Shown here piece by piece: positions 29,807-38,675 of a stretch of 64,000 nt of DNA. Origin of the DNA: Herminiimonas sp. KBW02 (GTDB taxonomy: Bacteria > Pseudomonadota > Gammaproteobacteria > Burkholderiales > Burkholderiaceae_D); contig NZ_QAJP01000004.1 of NCBI RefSeq assembly GCF_003852535.1, positions 792,719 to 856,718 on the forward strand, written 5' to 3'. The position numbers were made by a program, and so were the translations under genes. Positions within the stretch are counted from its first letter, which is position 1, and the number at the start of each line of letters is the position of its first letter. Below the pieces are notes generated by a model. The model saw only the letters and a list, made by a program, of their open reading frames with translations. It was not told the DNA's origin and searched no databases.

Positions 29807-29866
29807 TAGAACTCATTTTACAAATATCCGCGAGTGCGAACGCGGATATTTGTGAAATGAGTTCTA
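29807..29866. repeat. 60-bp near-perfect palindrome upstream of the hemoglobin gene
   Basis: Two 26-base arms (29807-29832 and 29841-29866) match in 25 positions, with the exception giving a G-U pair, around the 8-base centre AGTGCGAA. The ends read TAGAACTC and GAGTTCTA. There is no T-run on either side, so it is not a normal terminator. It may be a MITE-like element at a TA site, or a 5'-leader hairpin. Confidence 0.85.
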
Positions 29867-29934
29867 GTCAGCCGTATGTATATGATAGACCGCGTCCTCT
29901 TCCTCTATTAACGCTTAGTCTGTAACTGCCGGAA

Positions 29935-29948
29935 TTGATCTGGCGCAA
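29935..29948 (-). promoter_or_regulatory. FNR/Anr/FixK-type site upstream of the truncated hemoglobin gene
   Basis: TTGATCTGGCGCAA (plus-strand reading). Read toward the hemoglobin gene, a GTTAAT hexamer (29912-29907) lies 22 bp downstream. It overlaps no gene, lying just past the LysR stop region (29953). Confidence 0.55.
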
Positions 29949-29952
29949 ATTC

Positions 29953-30849
29953 TCATGACTGACCTGCGGCTTTGAATATGTCCTGCAGCCATTCGGTAAA
30001 CACGCGTATACGTGCTGATAGCTGGCGGTTTTGTGGATACAGCACGGAAAGTGGCATGCGCGGAGGTGGCGTGTCTGGCAGGATCAGTTGCAGGCGACCA
30101 TCCTTTAATTCCTGCTCGATGTGGTAACGCGGCATTTGCACGATGCCGATGCCGGCAAGCGCGCAGCCAGCGTATACCGCGGCACCAGTCACCGAAATGG
30201 CGGTGGGTAATACGGTGGAGTGCATGCGACCATCCACCATGAATTCCAATGGAAAAGGTTTGCCGCTGGCGCTGGAGATGTAGTTGACCGCTTTGTGCCG
30301 CGCGAGGTCTTCTATGCTGCGCGGCTGGCCGTATCGGGTCAGGTATGCCGGGCTGGCGCAGGTCACCTGTTCCAGCATCGCGACGCGACGTGCGATCAGT
30401 GATGAATCCTGTGGTGTGCCGCCGCGTAGTACGCAATCTATGCCTTCGCGCACCAGATCGACCAGACGATCACTTTCATCCATATGCAGTTCCATGCCCG
30501 GATAGCGCGCAAAGAAAGCTGGCAGGGTCGGCACCAGGAAGTGGGCCGCGACCGTCCCTTGCACGCCGACGCGCAGCAAACCTTTGGGCGCGGTATTGCG
30601 GAATGCGCCGTCAGCTTCTTCGATGTCGGTTAACAGGCGTACGCAACGCGTGTAATACGCATCGCCATCCAGTGTCGGTGTCACCAGTCGCGTCGTGCGG
30701 TTCAGCAGGCGGGAACCCAGGCGTTCTTCCAGGCGCGTCATTGCATTGGTGACGGTGGCGCGCGGCAGTTGCAAGTCTTCGGCAGCCTTGGTGAAGCTGC
30801 GCCGCTCCATGATGCGCACGAAAATCTGCATTTCCTGGATTCTATCCAT
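29953..30849 (-). CDS. LysR-family transcriptional regulator (CrgA-like group)
   Basis: 298-aa intact LysR protein: helix-turn-helix at residues 1-60 (IQEMQIFVRIMERRSFTKAA; PRATVTNAMTRLEERLGSRL) and a periplasmic-binding-fold effector domain (GLLRVGVQGTVAAHFLVPTL onward; FPLEFMVDGRMHSTVLPTAI). The domain style matches the large group of LysR regulators next to short-chain dehydrogenases in Burkholderiales. It is divergent from the SDR gene with a clear dyad between them, so self-regulation and control of the SDR are likely. The effector is unknown. Confidence 0.93.
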   Translation of the reverse strand: MDRIQEMQIFVRIMERRSFTKAAEDLQLPRATVTNAMTRLEERLGSRLLNRTTRLVTPTLDGDAYYTRCVRLLTDIEEADGAFRNTAPKGLLRVGVQGTVAAHFLVPTLPAFFARYPGMELHMDESDRLVDLVREGIDCVLRGGTPQDSSLIARRVAMLEQVTCASPAYLTRYGQPRSIEDLARHKAVNYISSASGKPFPLEFMVDGRMHSTVLPTAISVTGAAVYAGCALAGIGIVQMPRYHIEQELKDGRLQLILPDTPPPRMPLSVLYPQNRQLSARIRVFTEWLQDIFKAAGQS

Positions 30850-30868
30850 GATTTACGGCCTTATTGTT

Positions 30869-30900
30869 GGTAAATATCGAATAATGATGTCGATTTTACC
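30869..30900. promoter_or_regulatory. Candidate operator between LysR and SDR genes
   Basis: GGTAAATATCGA and TCGATTTTACC form an 11-base inverted repeat with one bulged base and a 9-base centre. It is located in the 115-bp divergent spacer, as expected for a LysR operator. Confidence 0.55.
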
Positions 30901-30964
30901 CTGATTATCTTTTGTTTTGTTTGTTGCACACTCTCGTCACTCCCACTCATTAAGGAAGCAGACC

Positions 30965-31705
30965 ATGAGCAAGCAAGCAAAAAAAGTAGCCATCATTACC
31001 GGTGCATCGCGTGGCATAGGCGCGGCGATTGCAGAGCGCCTGGCCAGCGACGGGTTTGCGGTTGTTATTAACTACGCCAGCAGCGCAGGCGAGGCCGATG
31101 CCCTGGTCGCCAAATTGCAGGCCGCGCAGCATGAAGCGATAGCGGTGAAAGCGGATGTCGCCAATTCCGCAGATGTGCGCCGCCTGTTTGATGAAACAGA
31201 ACAGAAGCTGGGCAAGGTCGATGTGCTGATCAATAACGCCGGGATTTTGCAGATGGCTGCATTGGCGGACACCAGTGATGAATTGTTTGAGCGTACGTTC
31301 AGTATCAATGTGCGCGGCACTTTCAATACCTTGCGTGAGGCAGCAACGCGTTTGAATGACGGCGGTCGGGTGGTGAATTTTTCCAGCACCACAGTAGCGA
31401 TGAATTTGCCTAACTATTCGGTCTATACCGGCAGCAAGGCGGCGGTCGAAGTGTTGACGCCCATCTTCGCGAAGGAAATGCGGGGTCGTAACATTACCGT
31501 CAATGCAGTGGCGCCGGGACCGGTTGCGACGGACCTGTTTTTCAATGGCAAAACCGAAGCGCAAATACAGCAGCTCGCCAATATGCCGCCATTGCAAAGA
31601 CTGGGGCAGCCAGACGATATCGCTGCAACCGTGTCCTTCCTGGTTGGGCGTGATGGTGGCTGGATTAATGGTCAGGTATTGCGCGCGAATGGTGGCCTGG
31701 CATGA
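30965..31705 (+). CDS. Short-chain dehydrogenase/reductase (SDR)
   Basis: 246-aa classical SDR. ATG 30965 has AAGGAAG upstream. The cofactor motif is ITGASRGIGAAIAERLASDG (TGxxxGxG), with NNAG at DVLINNAGIL, the catalytic Ser in VVNFSSTTVA and the Tyr-x3-Lys in YSVYTGSKAAVE. The C-terminal GRDGGWINGQVLRANGGLA is typical of the FabG-like group; the residues after beta-strand 2 (INYASS) suggest NADPH. The substrate is unknown. Regulated probably by the divergent LysR. Confidence 0.92.
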   Translation: MSKQAKKVAIITGASRGIGAAIAERLASDGFAVVINYASSAGEADALVAKLQAAQHEAIAVKADVANSADVRRLFDETEQKLGKVDVLINNAGILQMAALADTSDELFERTFSINVRGTFNTLREAATRLNDGGRVVNFSSTTVAMNLPNYSVYTGSKAAVEVLTPIFAKEMRGRNITVNAVAPGPVATDLFFNGKTEAQIQQLANMPPLQRLGQPDDIAATVSFLVGRDGGWINGQVLRANGGLA

Positions 31706-31775
31706 AGTTGTAATCGCCGGATCAGTGTTGCGGAGTTATTCACGGTCTGCGTGCGGCGCTAAAAAACGTGAAGAT

Positions 31776-31812
31776 AAAAAGCATCGCTTCCTGTCGGAGG
31801 CGATGCTTTTTT
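31776..31812 (+). terminator. Intrinsic terminator after the SDR gene
   Basis: AAAAAGCATCGC pairs with GCGATGCTTTTT (31800-31811) and is followed by more T. Confidence 0.88.
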
Positions 31813-31855
31813 TATTTCTCTTATTCTTAAAATGAATATCGTAAAGCACCTAAAT

Positions 31856-31869
31856 TTGATGTGGCGCAA
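31856..31869 (+). promoter_or_regulatory. FNR/Anr/FixK-type site and promoter of the cyd operon
   Basis: TTGATGTGGCGCAA is followed 21 bp later by GATAAT (31891-31896), the arrangement of an activator site centred near -41.5. It implies a 5' leader of roughly 180 bases before cydD. The rest of the 378-bp spacer 31706-32083 shows only the SDR terminator. Confidence 0.65.
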
Positions 31870-32083
31870 ATGTTGGAATTTTCAGCGCGCGATAATGATC
31901 GCCATGTTGTGACGCAGTCAACGGCTGTGCACGACTAAGAACTGATATGGCTTAACCACCTCCATCTGATCCTGTTTATGCAGGCAGGCCGGGCGTATGC
32001 TGTGTTCCACCCCATCGAATAAGATGTAATGAAATAAGTAGGACCACACAAGAGTGTGGCAATGCGTAATAATGCAAGGCACT

Positions 32084-33763
32084 ATGCATACCAAACCAGC
32101 CGCTTTCCAGCGATTGCGATCCGGTACAGGATTCGAGGTCGGAAGTTTGCTGCAAGTCTTTGCATCCTTGCTGTGGTTGCCACAAGCCGGTTTGTTGGCC
32201 TATGCACTACAGCGATTGATGGATGGTGCCGGTATTGCTGCAGTCTATCTTCCTGCTGTCCTGATTTTTATCCTTGGTTTGGTACGTGCTGTCTGTGACG
32301 CTGCAGGTGTGCGTCGCATATTCAAAACAGCGCGTGCTGAATTGTCCCTCATGCGTGAGCAGGTCGCTGCATCGCTGGCTGCACGTTCACCGCTGGATGC
32401 CGCCAGACCTGCGTCCGGTCTCGCTGCCAGTGTGATGGCCGAGCAGGCCGAAGCTGTCATTCCTTATCTCACCCGTTATCGTCCGGCCCGGCTACGCACC
32501 ATGATTGTGCCGCTTGCCATCCTCATGGTCGTTACCCCTTTGTCCTGGATAGCTGCGCTGGTCCTGCTGATTGCCGCGCCATTGATTCCGATGTTCATGG
32601 CACTGGTAGGCTGGCGCGCGAAAGCGGCGAGTGAAGCGCAGATGGTGGAGATGGGTGGCATGAATGCCTTCCTGCTGGATCGCTTGCGCGGCCTGGCGAC
32701 CCTGCGCACGCTGGGTGCTATCGAAGCGACTGCGTTGCGTTTGCATGCGTCAGCACAAGCGTTGCGCATGCGTACGATGGCAGTGCTACGTATCGCCTTT
32801 ATGTCGTCGGCGGTGCTCGAATTGTTTGCGGCACTCGGTGTTGCCATGGTGGCGGTGTACATCGGTTTTCATTTATTGGGGCAACTCGAATACGGTGCCT
32901 GGGGTACACGCCTGACCCTGGGGCAGGGTGTGTTCATTCTCTTGTTGTCTCCGGCTTTCTTTGAGCCTTTGCGTGAGTTGTCTGCGGTCTGGCATGACAG
33001 GGCGGCGGGTGATGCTGCGTTGGAAGCACTCGATAATTTAACTGCAGACGGTTTGCTGTTGCCGGATGCAGGCACAACGTCAAATGAAGCTGTAGCCGCG
33101 ACGGTGCATGCTGCGCCGACAGTTACTATCCGGCAGTTGTCCTTTGCGTATCAGGGTAGTCATGCATCGGTATTTGATTGCCTTGACTTGCAGATCGCTG
33201 CCGGTGAGCGTGTCGCCGTCATGGCTGCCAGTGGTGGCGGCAAATCCAGTTTGCTTGCTTTGATTGCCGGCTTGTTGCCGCTGCCACAGGGGAGCATCGC
33301 TATCGATGGCGTGCTCTTGTCTGCGCACAGTGCGGCTGGTTTGCGCAAGCGCATGGCGTGGATAGGACAGAAGCCGCATATCTTCGCTGGTTCGGTACAT
33401 GCCAACGTGGCCTTGCGTCGGGATGGTGTCAGCGCAACAGATGTTGCCGCCGCGTTGAAATTTGCCGAACTCGAAGGTGTCGCGCAAGCGCGTCCAGGTA
33501 TCGCACTGGGCGAGGGCGGTGCTGGCTTGTCCGGTGGCGAAGCAGTGCGTCTGGCACTGGCACGTGCAGCAGCTGATCCGCATGCTGATTTACTGCTGGT
33601 CGATGAACCGACCGCGCATCTGGATCAAGCCACTGCGCTACAAGTGAGCGACGCCTTGCTGCAACTCGCCCAGGGTAAAACCATGATTGTGGCGACGCAC
33701 GATCCGGTACTGGCAGCGCGCATGGATCGCGTCATCTTGCTGCAGGCGGAGGAGCAAGCATGA
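32084..33763 (+). CDS. cydD: CydD, ABC exporter subunit for cytochrome bd assembly
   Basis: Half of the CydDC heterodimer, an inner-membrane ABC transporter needed for cytochrome bd maturation (reported to handle heme and/or thiols). ATG 32084 has AAGG upstream; two earlier in-frame starts (GTG 32054, ATG 32072) are possible. The 559-aa protein has six membrane helices in the first 320 residues and an ATPase domain with Walker A MAASGGGKSSLLALIAG, signature GLSGGEAVRLALARA and Walker B DLLLVDEPTAHLD. It overlaps cydC by ATGA. Confidence 0.95.
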   Translation: MHTKPAAFQRLRSGTGFEVGSLLQVFASLLWLPQAGLLAYALQRLMDGAGIAAVYLPAVLIFILGLVRAVCDAAGVRRIFKTARAELSLMREQVAASLAARSPLDAARPASGLAASVMAEQAEAVIPYLTRYRPARLRTMIVPLAILMVVTPLSWIAALVLLIAAPLIPMFMALVGWRAKAASEAQMVEMGGMNAFLLDRLRGLATLRTLGAIEATALRLHASAQALRMRTMAVLRIAFMSSAVLELFAALGVAMVAVYIGFHLLGQLEYGAWGTRLTLGQGVFILLLSPAFFEPLRELSAVWHDRAAGDAALEALDNLTADGLLLPDAGTTSNEAVAATVHAAPTVTIRQLSFAYQGSHASVFDCLDLQIAAGERVAVMAASGGGKSSLLALIAGLLPLPQGSIAIDGVLLSAHSAAGLRKRMAWIGQKPHIFAGSVHANVALRRDGVSATDVAAALKFAELEGVAQARPGIALGEGGAGLSGGEAVRLALARAAADPHADLLLVDEPTAHLDQATALQVSDALLQLAQGKTMIVATHDPVLAARMDRVILLQAEEQA

Positions 33764-35466
33764 TCCTCTGGCGCGATCTTGCTCCGGTACTGCGTCTGTT
33801 TGCTGACGCCTGTCGCAATAAATTGTTATTGGGGGCGCTGCTGGCAGCCACCACCGTACTGTCCGGCATGGCTTTGCTGGGTTTGTCGGGCTGGTTTATT
33901 ACCGCCACCGCGATTGCCGGTCTGAATACGACACTTGCATTTACCTTTGATGTATTTATGCCGTCCGCAGGTATACGGCTGTTGGCACTGGGTCGTACTG
34001 CCGCGCGCTATGGCGAGCGACTGGTGACGCATGACGCGACGCTGGAAGTCCTGGCGAGTTTGCGTGTGCGTCTGTTCCGCGCCTGGGCGCGGCCGCAGGC
34101 AGCGCGTCGCTTGCTGGCACGACCCGCGCAATTGCTGTTTCGCCTGACTGGTGACATAGATGCACTGGATTCCTTGTACTTGCGCGTACTGGTGCCGCTT
34201 GCATCTGCATTGTGTGCGGCGCTGGCACTCGGCGTGGCGCTGGCCTTTTTGCAATGGTGGCTGGGTCTGGCATTGGCAGCATGGCTGATTGTCACGGGTT
34301 TGCTGATTGCACTGATGGTTGCGCGCAGGGCGCAACCGGACGCGCGTCGCCGCAGTTATGCGCTGGAAGCACTGCGTGCGCGCAGCATCGATCTGGTCGC
34401 CGGCCAGACTGAGTTGATCATGGCCGGGCAACTCGATGCGCAGAAGCATGCACTGGCCGTAGCGGACCAGCACCTTGCGCGTGCGGATGATGCCTTGAAC
34501 CGGCTTGAGGCGCAGGCCGGTATGGCTTACAGCATCGTCGGCACCATCACGCTGACGGCCACCTTGCTGCTGACGGCAGCCCTGGTCAGTACTGGTGTGC
34601 TGAATGTGCCGCTGGCGGCACTGGCAGTGTTACTGGTGTTGACGGCGACCGAGCCGTTTTCTGCATTACGTCGTGGTGCGCTGGAACTGGGGCGTACCGT
34701 TCTGGCAGCGCGCCGTCTCGGTACGCGCATACAGGCGACAGACGAAGGTGCTGCGGCGATGCCGCGACCACCCGCTGGCCTGGTGCTGCAGTTGACGAAT
34801 GTCAGCGCACATCCTGCTGGTGCAGATGTCCATGCCCAGGAGGCCAATATCCTGAAGAATATTTCGCTGGCATTGTCGGCCCGTGAGCGCGTGGCCTTGA
34901 TCGGTGCCAGCGGCGCCGGTAAATCCACTTTGCTGGCCTTGATCGCTGGCGAACTGTCGGCACGCTCCGGCAATGTTTGCGTGGCCCCGCATAGCTTGCT
35001 GACGCAGCGTACCGAATTATTTCAGGACAGCTTGCGCGACAACTTGCGCGTGGCGGCTCCGGATGCCGACGATGCACGGCTGTGGGAGGTACTGCACAGC
35101 GCCGGGCTGGCTGACGATGTTGCAAATATGCCAAATGGGCTGGATACGCGCCTGGGCGAGGGCGGGCTTGGCTTGTCTGGCGGGCAGTTACGCCGCCTGG
35201 CGCTGGCGCGGCTGTTACTCCGGGATGTGCCGCTGTGGCTGCTGGATGAGCCTACCGAAGGGCTGGATCAGGCCACGGCGCACGATGTTTTACGAGGTCT
35301 GGATACGCTGGCCGCAGGGCGCGCTTTCCTTCTGGCAACCCATGTACGGCGTGAAGCCGAACTCGCAGACCGCTTGGTTTGTTTGCAACATGGGCGTATT
35401 GTTGCCGAAGTGAAGCGTAGCGATGCAGATTTTGTAGGTGTGTTGAACAGTTTGCGGCCGGATTAA
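33760..35466 (+). CDS. cydC: CydC, ABC exporter subunit for cytochrome bd assembly
   Basis: Partner of CydD. The 568-aa protein starts with six membrane helices (LLLGALLAATTVLSGMALLG; FLQWWLGLALAAWLIVTGLL; ITLTATLLLTAALVSTGVLN) and ends in an ATPase domain with Walker A IGASGAGKSTLLALIAGELS, signature GLGLSGGQLRRLALARL and Walker B PLWLLDEPTEGLD. It is translationally coupled to cydD and lies 56 bp before cydA, placing assembly factors and oxidase in one operon. Confidence 0.95.
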   Translation: MILWRDLAPVLRLFADACRNKLLLGALLAATTVLSGMALLGLSGWFITATAIAGLNTTLAFTFDVFMPSAGIRLLALGRTAARYGERLVTHDATLEVLASLRVRLFRAWARPQAARRLLARPAQLLFRLTGDIDALDSLYLRVLVPLASALCAALALGVALAFLQWWLGLALAAWLIVTGLLIALMVARRAQPDARRRSYALEALRARSIDLVAGQTELIMAGQLDAQKHALAVADQHLARADDALNRLEAQAGMAYSIVGTITLTATLLLTAALVSTGVLNVPLAALAVLLVLTATEPFSALRRGALELGRTVLAARRLGTRIQATDEGAAAMPRPPAGLVLQLTNVSAHPAGADVHAQEANILKNISLALSARERVALIGASGAGKSTLLALIAGELSARSGNVCVAPHSLLTQRTELFQDSLRDNLRVAAPDADDARLWEVLHSAGLADDVANMPNGLDTRLGEGGLGLSGGQLRRLALARLLLRDVPLWLLDEPTEGLDQATAHDVLRGLDTLAAGRAFLLATHVRREAELADRLVCLQHGRIVAEVKRSDADFVGVLNSLRPD

Positions 35467-35522
35467 ACACCGGGGTAAACAGTTGAATACGACGAAGAAT
35501 TCAAGTCATTAAAGGGAGCTAC

Positions 35523-37124
35523 ATGGAACTCGATATTGTTTCTTTATCACGGCTACAGTTCGCCGCCACGGCGCTGTATCACTTTCTCTTTGTGCCCCTA
35601 ACGCTGGGGCTTTCCATCCTGCTGGCGATCATGGAGACGGTCTATGTCATGACCGGCCGCGTCATCTGGCGCGACATGACCAAGTTCTGGGGCACGCTGT
35701 TCGGCATTAACTTCGCGATGGGTGTCGCCACCGGTATTGTGATGGAGTTCCAGTTCGGCATGAACTGGAGCTACTACAGCCACTACGTCGGCGATATCTT
35801 CGGCGCACCGCTGGCGATTGAAGGCTTGATGGCTTTCTTCATGGAAGCAACCTTTGTCGGCTTGTTCTTCTTTGGCTGGGACAAGCTGTCCAAGGTAGGG
35901 CATTTGATCACCACCTGGGCTGTGGCCATCGGTTCCAATTTCTCGGCTTTGTGGATTTTGATTGCGAATGGCTGGATGCAAAATCCGGTCGGCGCAGTCT
36001 TTAATCCCGACACCATGCGCATGGAAGTCAGTGACTTCTTCGCGGTGCTGACCAATCCGGTGGCACAGGCCAAGTTTGTGCATACCGTGTCGGCTGGCTA
36101 TGTCGCGGCTTCGATTTTTGTGCTGGGTATTTCGGCCTGGTATGTATTGAAGGGACGTCATCTCGACATCGCCAAACGCTCGATGACAGTCGCAGCTTCA
36201 TTCGGTCTGGCCGCATCACTGTCGGTAGTGGTACTCGGTGATGAGAGCGGTTATCTGTCGACTGAACATCAAAAGATGAAGCTGGCTGCAATCGAAGGCA
36301 TGTGGGAGACACAGGATGCACCCGCGTCTTTCACGCTGATTGGTTTTCCGGATCAGGAAGCACGCGAAAATCATTACGCGATTCATATCCCGTTCATCAT
36401 GGGTCTGATCGGTACCCGTTCGCTGGATACCACCATCCCCGGCATCATTGAGTTGGTTGAGCGTGCCGAAGGTCGGATTTCGAATGGCCTGAAAGCCTAC
36501 GATGCCTTGCAACAGATACGTGCTCAGGGCGGCACAAAAAATATCTCGCACGAGCTGCGTGCGCAGTTCGAAGATAACGGCGGTGATCTCGGTTACGCCT
36601 TGCTGTTGCGGCGCTATGTCGATGATCCGTTGAAGGCAACGCCGGAACAGATCCAGAAGGCAGCCTGGGATACGGTGCCGCATGTGTGGCCGCTGTTCTG
36701 GAGTTTCCGCATCATGGTGGCGATCGGTATGTTCATGATCGCGCTGACGGCAACCTTCTTCGTGTTGTCGGCACGTCGCCAGCTGGATCGTTACCGCTGG
36801 TTGCTGAAGGTCGCCGTGTGGTCTATTCCGTTACCGTGGATCGCGATTGAAGCGGGCTGGCTGGTTGCTGAGTTTGGCCGGCAGCCGTGGGTGATTGAAG
36901 GGGTATTACCGACTGCGGTCGCTGTATCGAATCTGGGTATCAAGACACTACTGATTACGCTCGCCGGTTTCATCGCGATTTATACGGTGTTGCTGATCAT
37001 CGAGCTGAAATTGTTGTTCAAGATAATACGCAAGGGGCCTGTAGATGAGCATGTACCTGATGAAGGCGTCAATGTTCGCGCCAACCTCCCATCCGCACCA
37101 ACTTCCGTCGTGGAGCCACTATGA
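35523..37124 (+). CDS. cydA: Cytochrome bd ubiquinol oxidase subunit I
   Basis: Catalytic subunit of the high-affinity quinol oxidase used at low oxygen. The 533-aa protein keeps the heme ligands: His in ALYHFLFVPLTLGLS (heme b595), His in AKFVHTVSAGYV and Met in FWSFRIMVAIGMFM (heme b558). The quinol loop is long, with the extra C-terminal half of the E. coli-type enzyme (residues about 300-390). The GRQPW motif (VAEFGRQPWVIEGVLPT) is present. Nine membrane helices are expected. The upstream FNR-like site suggests induction by oxygen limitation. Confidence 0.98.
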   Translation: MELDIVSLSRLQFAATALYHFLFVPLTLGLSILLAIMETVYVMTGRVIWRDMTKFWGTLFGINFAMGVATGIVMEFQFGMNWSYYSHYVGDIFGAPLAIEGLMAFFMEATFVGLFFFGWDKLSKVGHLITTWAVAIGSNFSALWILIANGWMQNPVGAVFNPDTMRMEVSDFFAVLTNPVAQAKFVHTVSAGYVAASIFVLGISAWYVLKGRHLDIAKRSMTVAASFGLAASLSVVVLGDESGYLSTEHQKMKLAAIEGMWETQDAPASFTLIGFPDQEARENHYAIHIPFIMGLIGTRSLDTTIPGIIELVERAEGRISNGLKAYDALQQIRAQGGTKNISHELRAQFEDNGGDLGYALLLRRYVDDPLKATPEQIQKAAWDTVPHVWPLFWSFRIMVAIGMFMIALTATFFVLSARRQLDRYRWLLKVAVWSIPLPWIAIEAGWLVAEFGRQPWVIEGVLPTAVAVSNLGIKTLLITLAGFIAIYTVLLIIELKLLFKIIRKGPVDEHVPDEGVNVRANLPSAPTSVVEPL

Positions 37125-38275
37125 TTTTGCACACACTTATCGACTATGACGTTTTACGTCTGATTTGGTGGTCCCTGATCGGGGTACTGCTGATCGGTTT
37201 TGCCGTGACTGACGGCTTTGATCTGGGCAGCGGTATTTTGTTGCCTTTCGTTGGACAAACCGACCTGGAGCGACGCGTCGTCATCAATAGCGTCGGCCCG
37301 GTGTGGGAAGGCAATCAGGTCTGGCTGATTCTGGGTGGCGGTGCGATTTTTGCAGCGTGGCCGCAGCTGTATGCGGTGGCGTTCTCCGGCTTCTATCTGG
37401 CGATGTTTGCCATTTTGACCGGCCTGATCTTGCGGCCAGTGGCATTCAAGTTCCGCAGTAAACGCGAAGATCCGGTGTGGCGTGCGCGCTGGGATTGGGT
37501 CTTGTTCTTCAGTGGTTTGGTGCCGACGCTGATTTTTGGTGTGGCGCTGGGCAATGTGTTGCAGGGTGTGCCGTTCAGACTTGAGCCCAGCATGCATATT
37601 TTCTACGACGGCAGTTTCTTCGGCCTGCTGAATCCGTTTGCCGTGCTGTGCGGACTGGTCTCCATTGCAATGCTGGTCATGCATGGCAGCGCCTGGTTAC
37701 AGTTGAAGACAGACGGTGCAGTAGCAGGGCGTGCGCGTAACTATGGCAGTGTGGCAGCGCTTGCAACCATATTGTTCTATGCAGTAGCTGGCTTGCTGTT
37801 ATGGAAGTACATCGATGGTTATCGCATCAGCAGCGAGATTGATCGGTTCGGACCATCGAATCCCTTGCTGAAAACCGTGGAAGGTCATGCCGGTGCATGG
37901 TTCGCCAATTACGCCGCGCATCCGTGGACGATGGCCGCGCCAGCCGCTGGCTTTGTCGGTGCACTGGGTGCTTTCTTCGGCTTGCGTTTCCGTCGCGAAA
38001 TCTTTGCCTTGTTGTGCAGCAGCCTGAGCATCAGCGGCATCATTCTCAGCGTAGGTGCTTCGATGTTCCCCTTCATCCTGCCTTCGTCGATAGATCCGCG
38101 CGCCAGCCTGACGGTATGGGATTCATCATCCAGTCATCTCACGCTGTTCATCATGCTGGTGGTAACCGCAGTCTTTATCCCGCTGATCGTCGCTTACACC
38201 ACCTGGGTGTATCACGTGCTGTGGGGCAAGGTGAATGAAAAAGAGATACGGGAAGAAACCGGACACGCTTATTAA
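37121..38275 (+). CDS. cydB: Cytochrome bd ubiquinol oxidase subunit II
   Basis: Structural partner of CydA, 384 aa with about eight membrane helices. Typical segments are ALIGVLLIGFAVTDGFDLG-like near the N-terminus (here LIGVLLIGFAVTDGFDLG), VGPVWEGNQVWLILGGGAIF, and SLTVWDSSSSHLTLFIML near the end. It overlaps cydA by ATGA, so the subunits are made in equal amounts. Confidence 0.97.
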   Translation: MILHTLIDYDVLRLIWWSLIGVLLIGFAVTDGFDLGSGILLPFVGQTDLERRVVINSVGPVWEGNQVWLILGGGAIFAAWPQLYAVAFSGFYLAMFAILTGLILRPVAFKFRSKREDPVWRARWDWVLFFSGLVPTLIFGVALGNVLQGVPFRLEPSMHIFYDGSFFGLLNPFAVLCGLVSIAMLVMHGSAWLQLKTDGAVAGRARNYGSVAALATILFYAVAGLLLWKYIDGYRISSEIDRFGPSNPLLKTVEGHAGAWFANYAAHPWTMAAPAAGFVGALGAFFGLRFRREIFALLCSSLSISGIILSVGASMFPFILPSSIDPRASLTVWDSSSSHLTLFIMLVVTAVFIPLIVAYTTWVYHVLWGKVNEKEIREETGHAY

Positions 38276-38347
38276 AGCGCGGGCATTTCATCGTTGCTAC
38301 CACCTGCGGGTGGCGGCACAGACGAACTAACGATAAGGAAAAAGATT

Positions 38348-38473
38348 ATGTGGTATTTCTCATGGATGCTGGGCTTGCCCCTCGCGGCCGCTTTCGCAGT
38401 ACTGAATGCGATGTGGTACGAACTGATGGACGATGAGGCGATTCGTAAAGAGAAGCTGAACAAGCCGTCCTGA
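38348..38473 (+). CDS. cydX: CydX/CbdX, small third subunit of cytochrome bd
   Basis: 41-aa membrane peptide in the cyd operon, 72 bp after cydB, with GATAAGGAAAAAG upstream as ribosome binding site. It starts MWYFSWMLGLPLAAAFAVLN and continues AMWYELMDDE, matching the CydX/YbgT family pattern: W near residue 6, one membrane helix, then an acidic end. In E. coli the peptide stabilises the heme sites of CydAB. A strong hairpin follows. Confidence 0.95.
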   Translation: MWYFSWMLGLPLAAAFAVLNAMWYELMDDEAIRKEKLNKPS

Positions 38474-38486
38474 TTTGCAGTACACG

Positions 38487-38535
38487 AATGGACATGAATT
38501 ACGCGCTTATCGCGCGGCAATTGATGTCCATTTTC
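38487..38535 (+). terminator. Terminator of the cyd operon
   Basis: AATGGACAT pairs with ATGTCCATT; an inner AATT/AATT and a GC-rich CGCGC/GCGCG core extend the stem. TTTTC follows. The remaining 140 bp to the antiporter gene show nothing recognisable. Confidence 0.75.
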
Positions 38536-38675
38536 GCCAGACGGCGTAAAATCGATACCCTCGCTTATCCGTTCACATCGGTCATCGTCCGCCACGGATA
38601 GGCGCTCATACTCAGGCGTTGCACGATATGCGGCAGCGCTTTAGCTGATTTGGCTATTCTTGAAACCAGGGTTAG

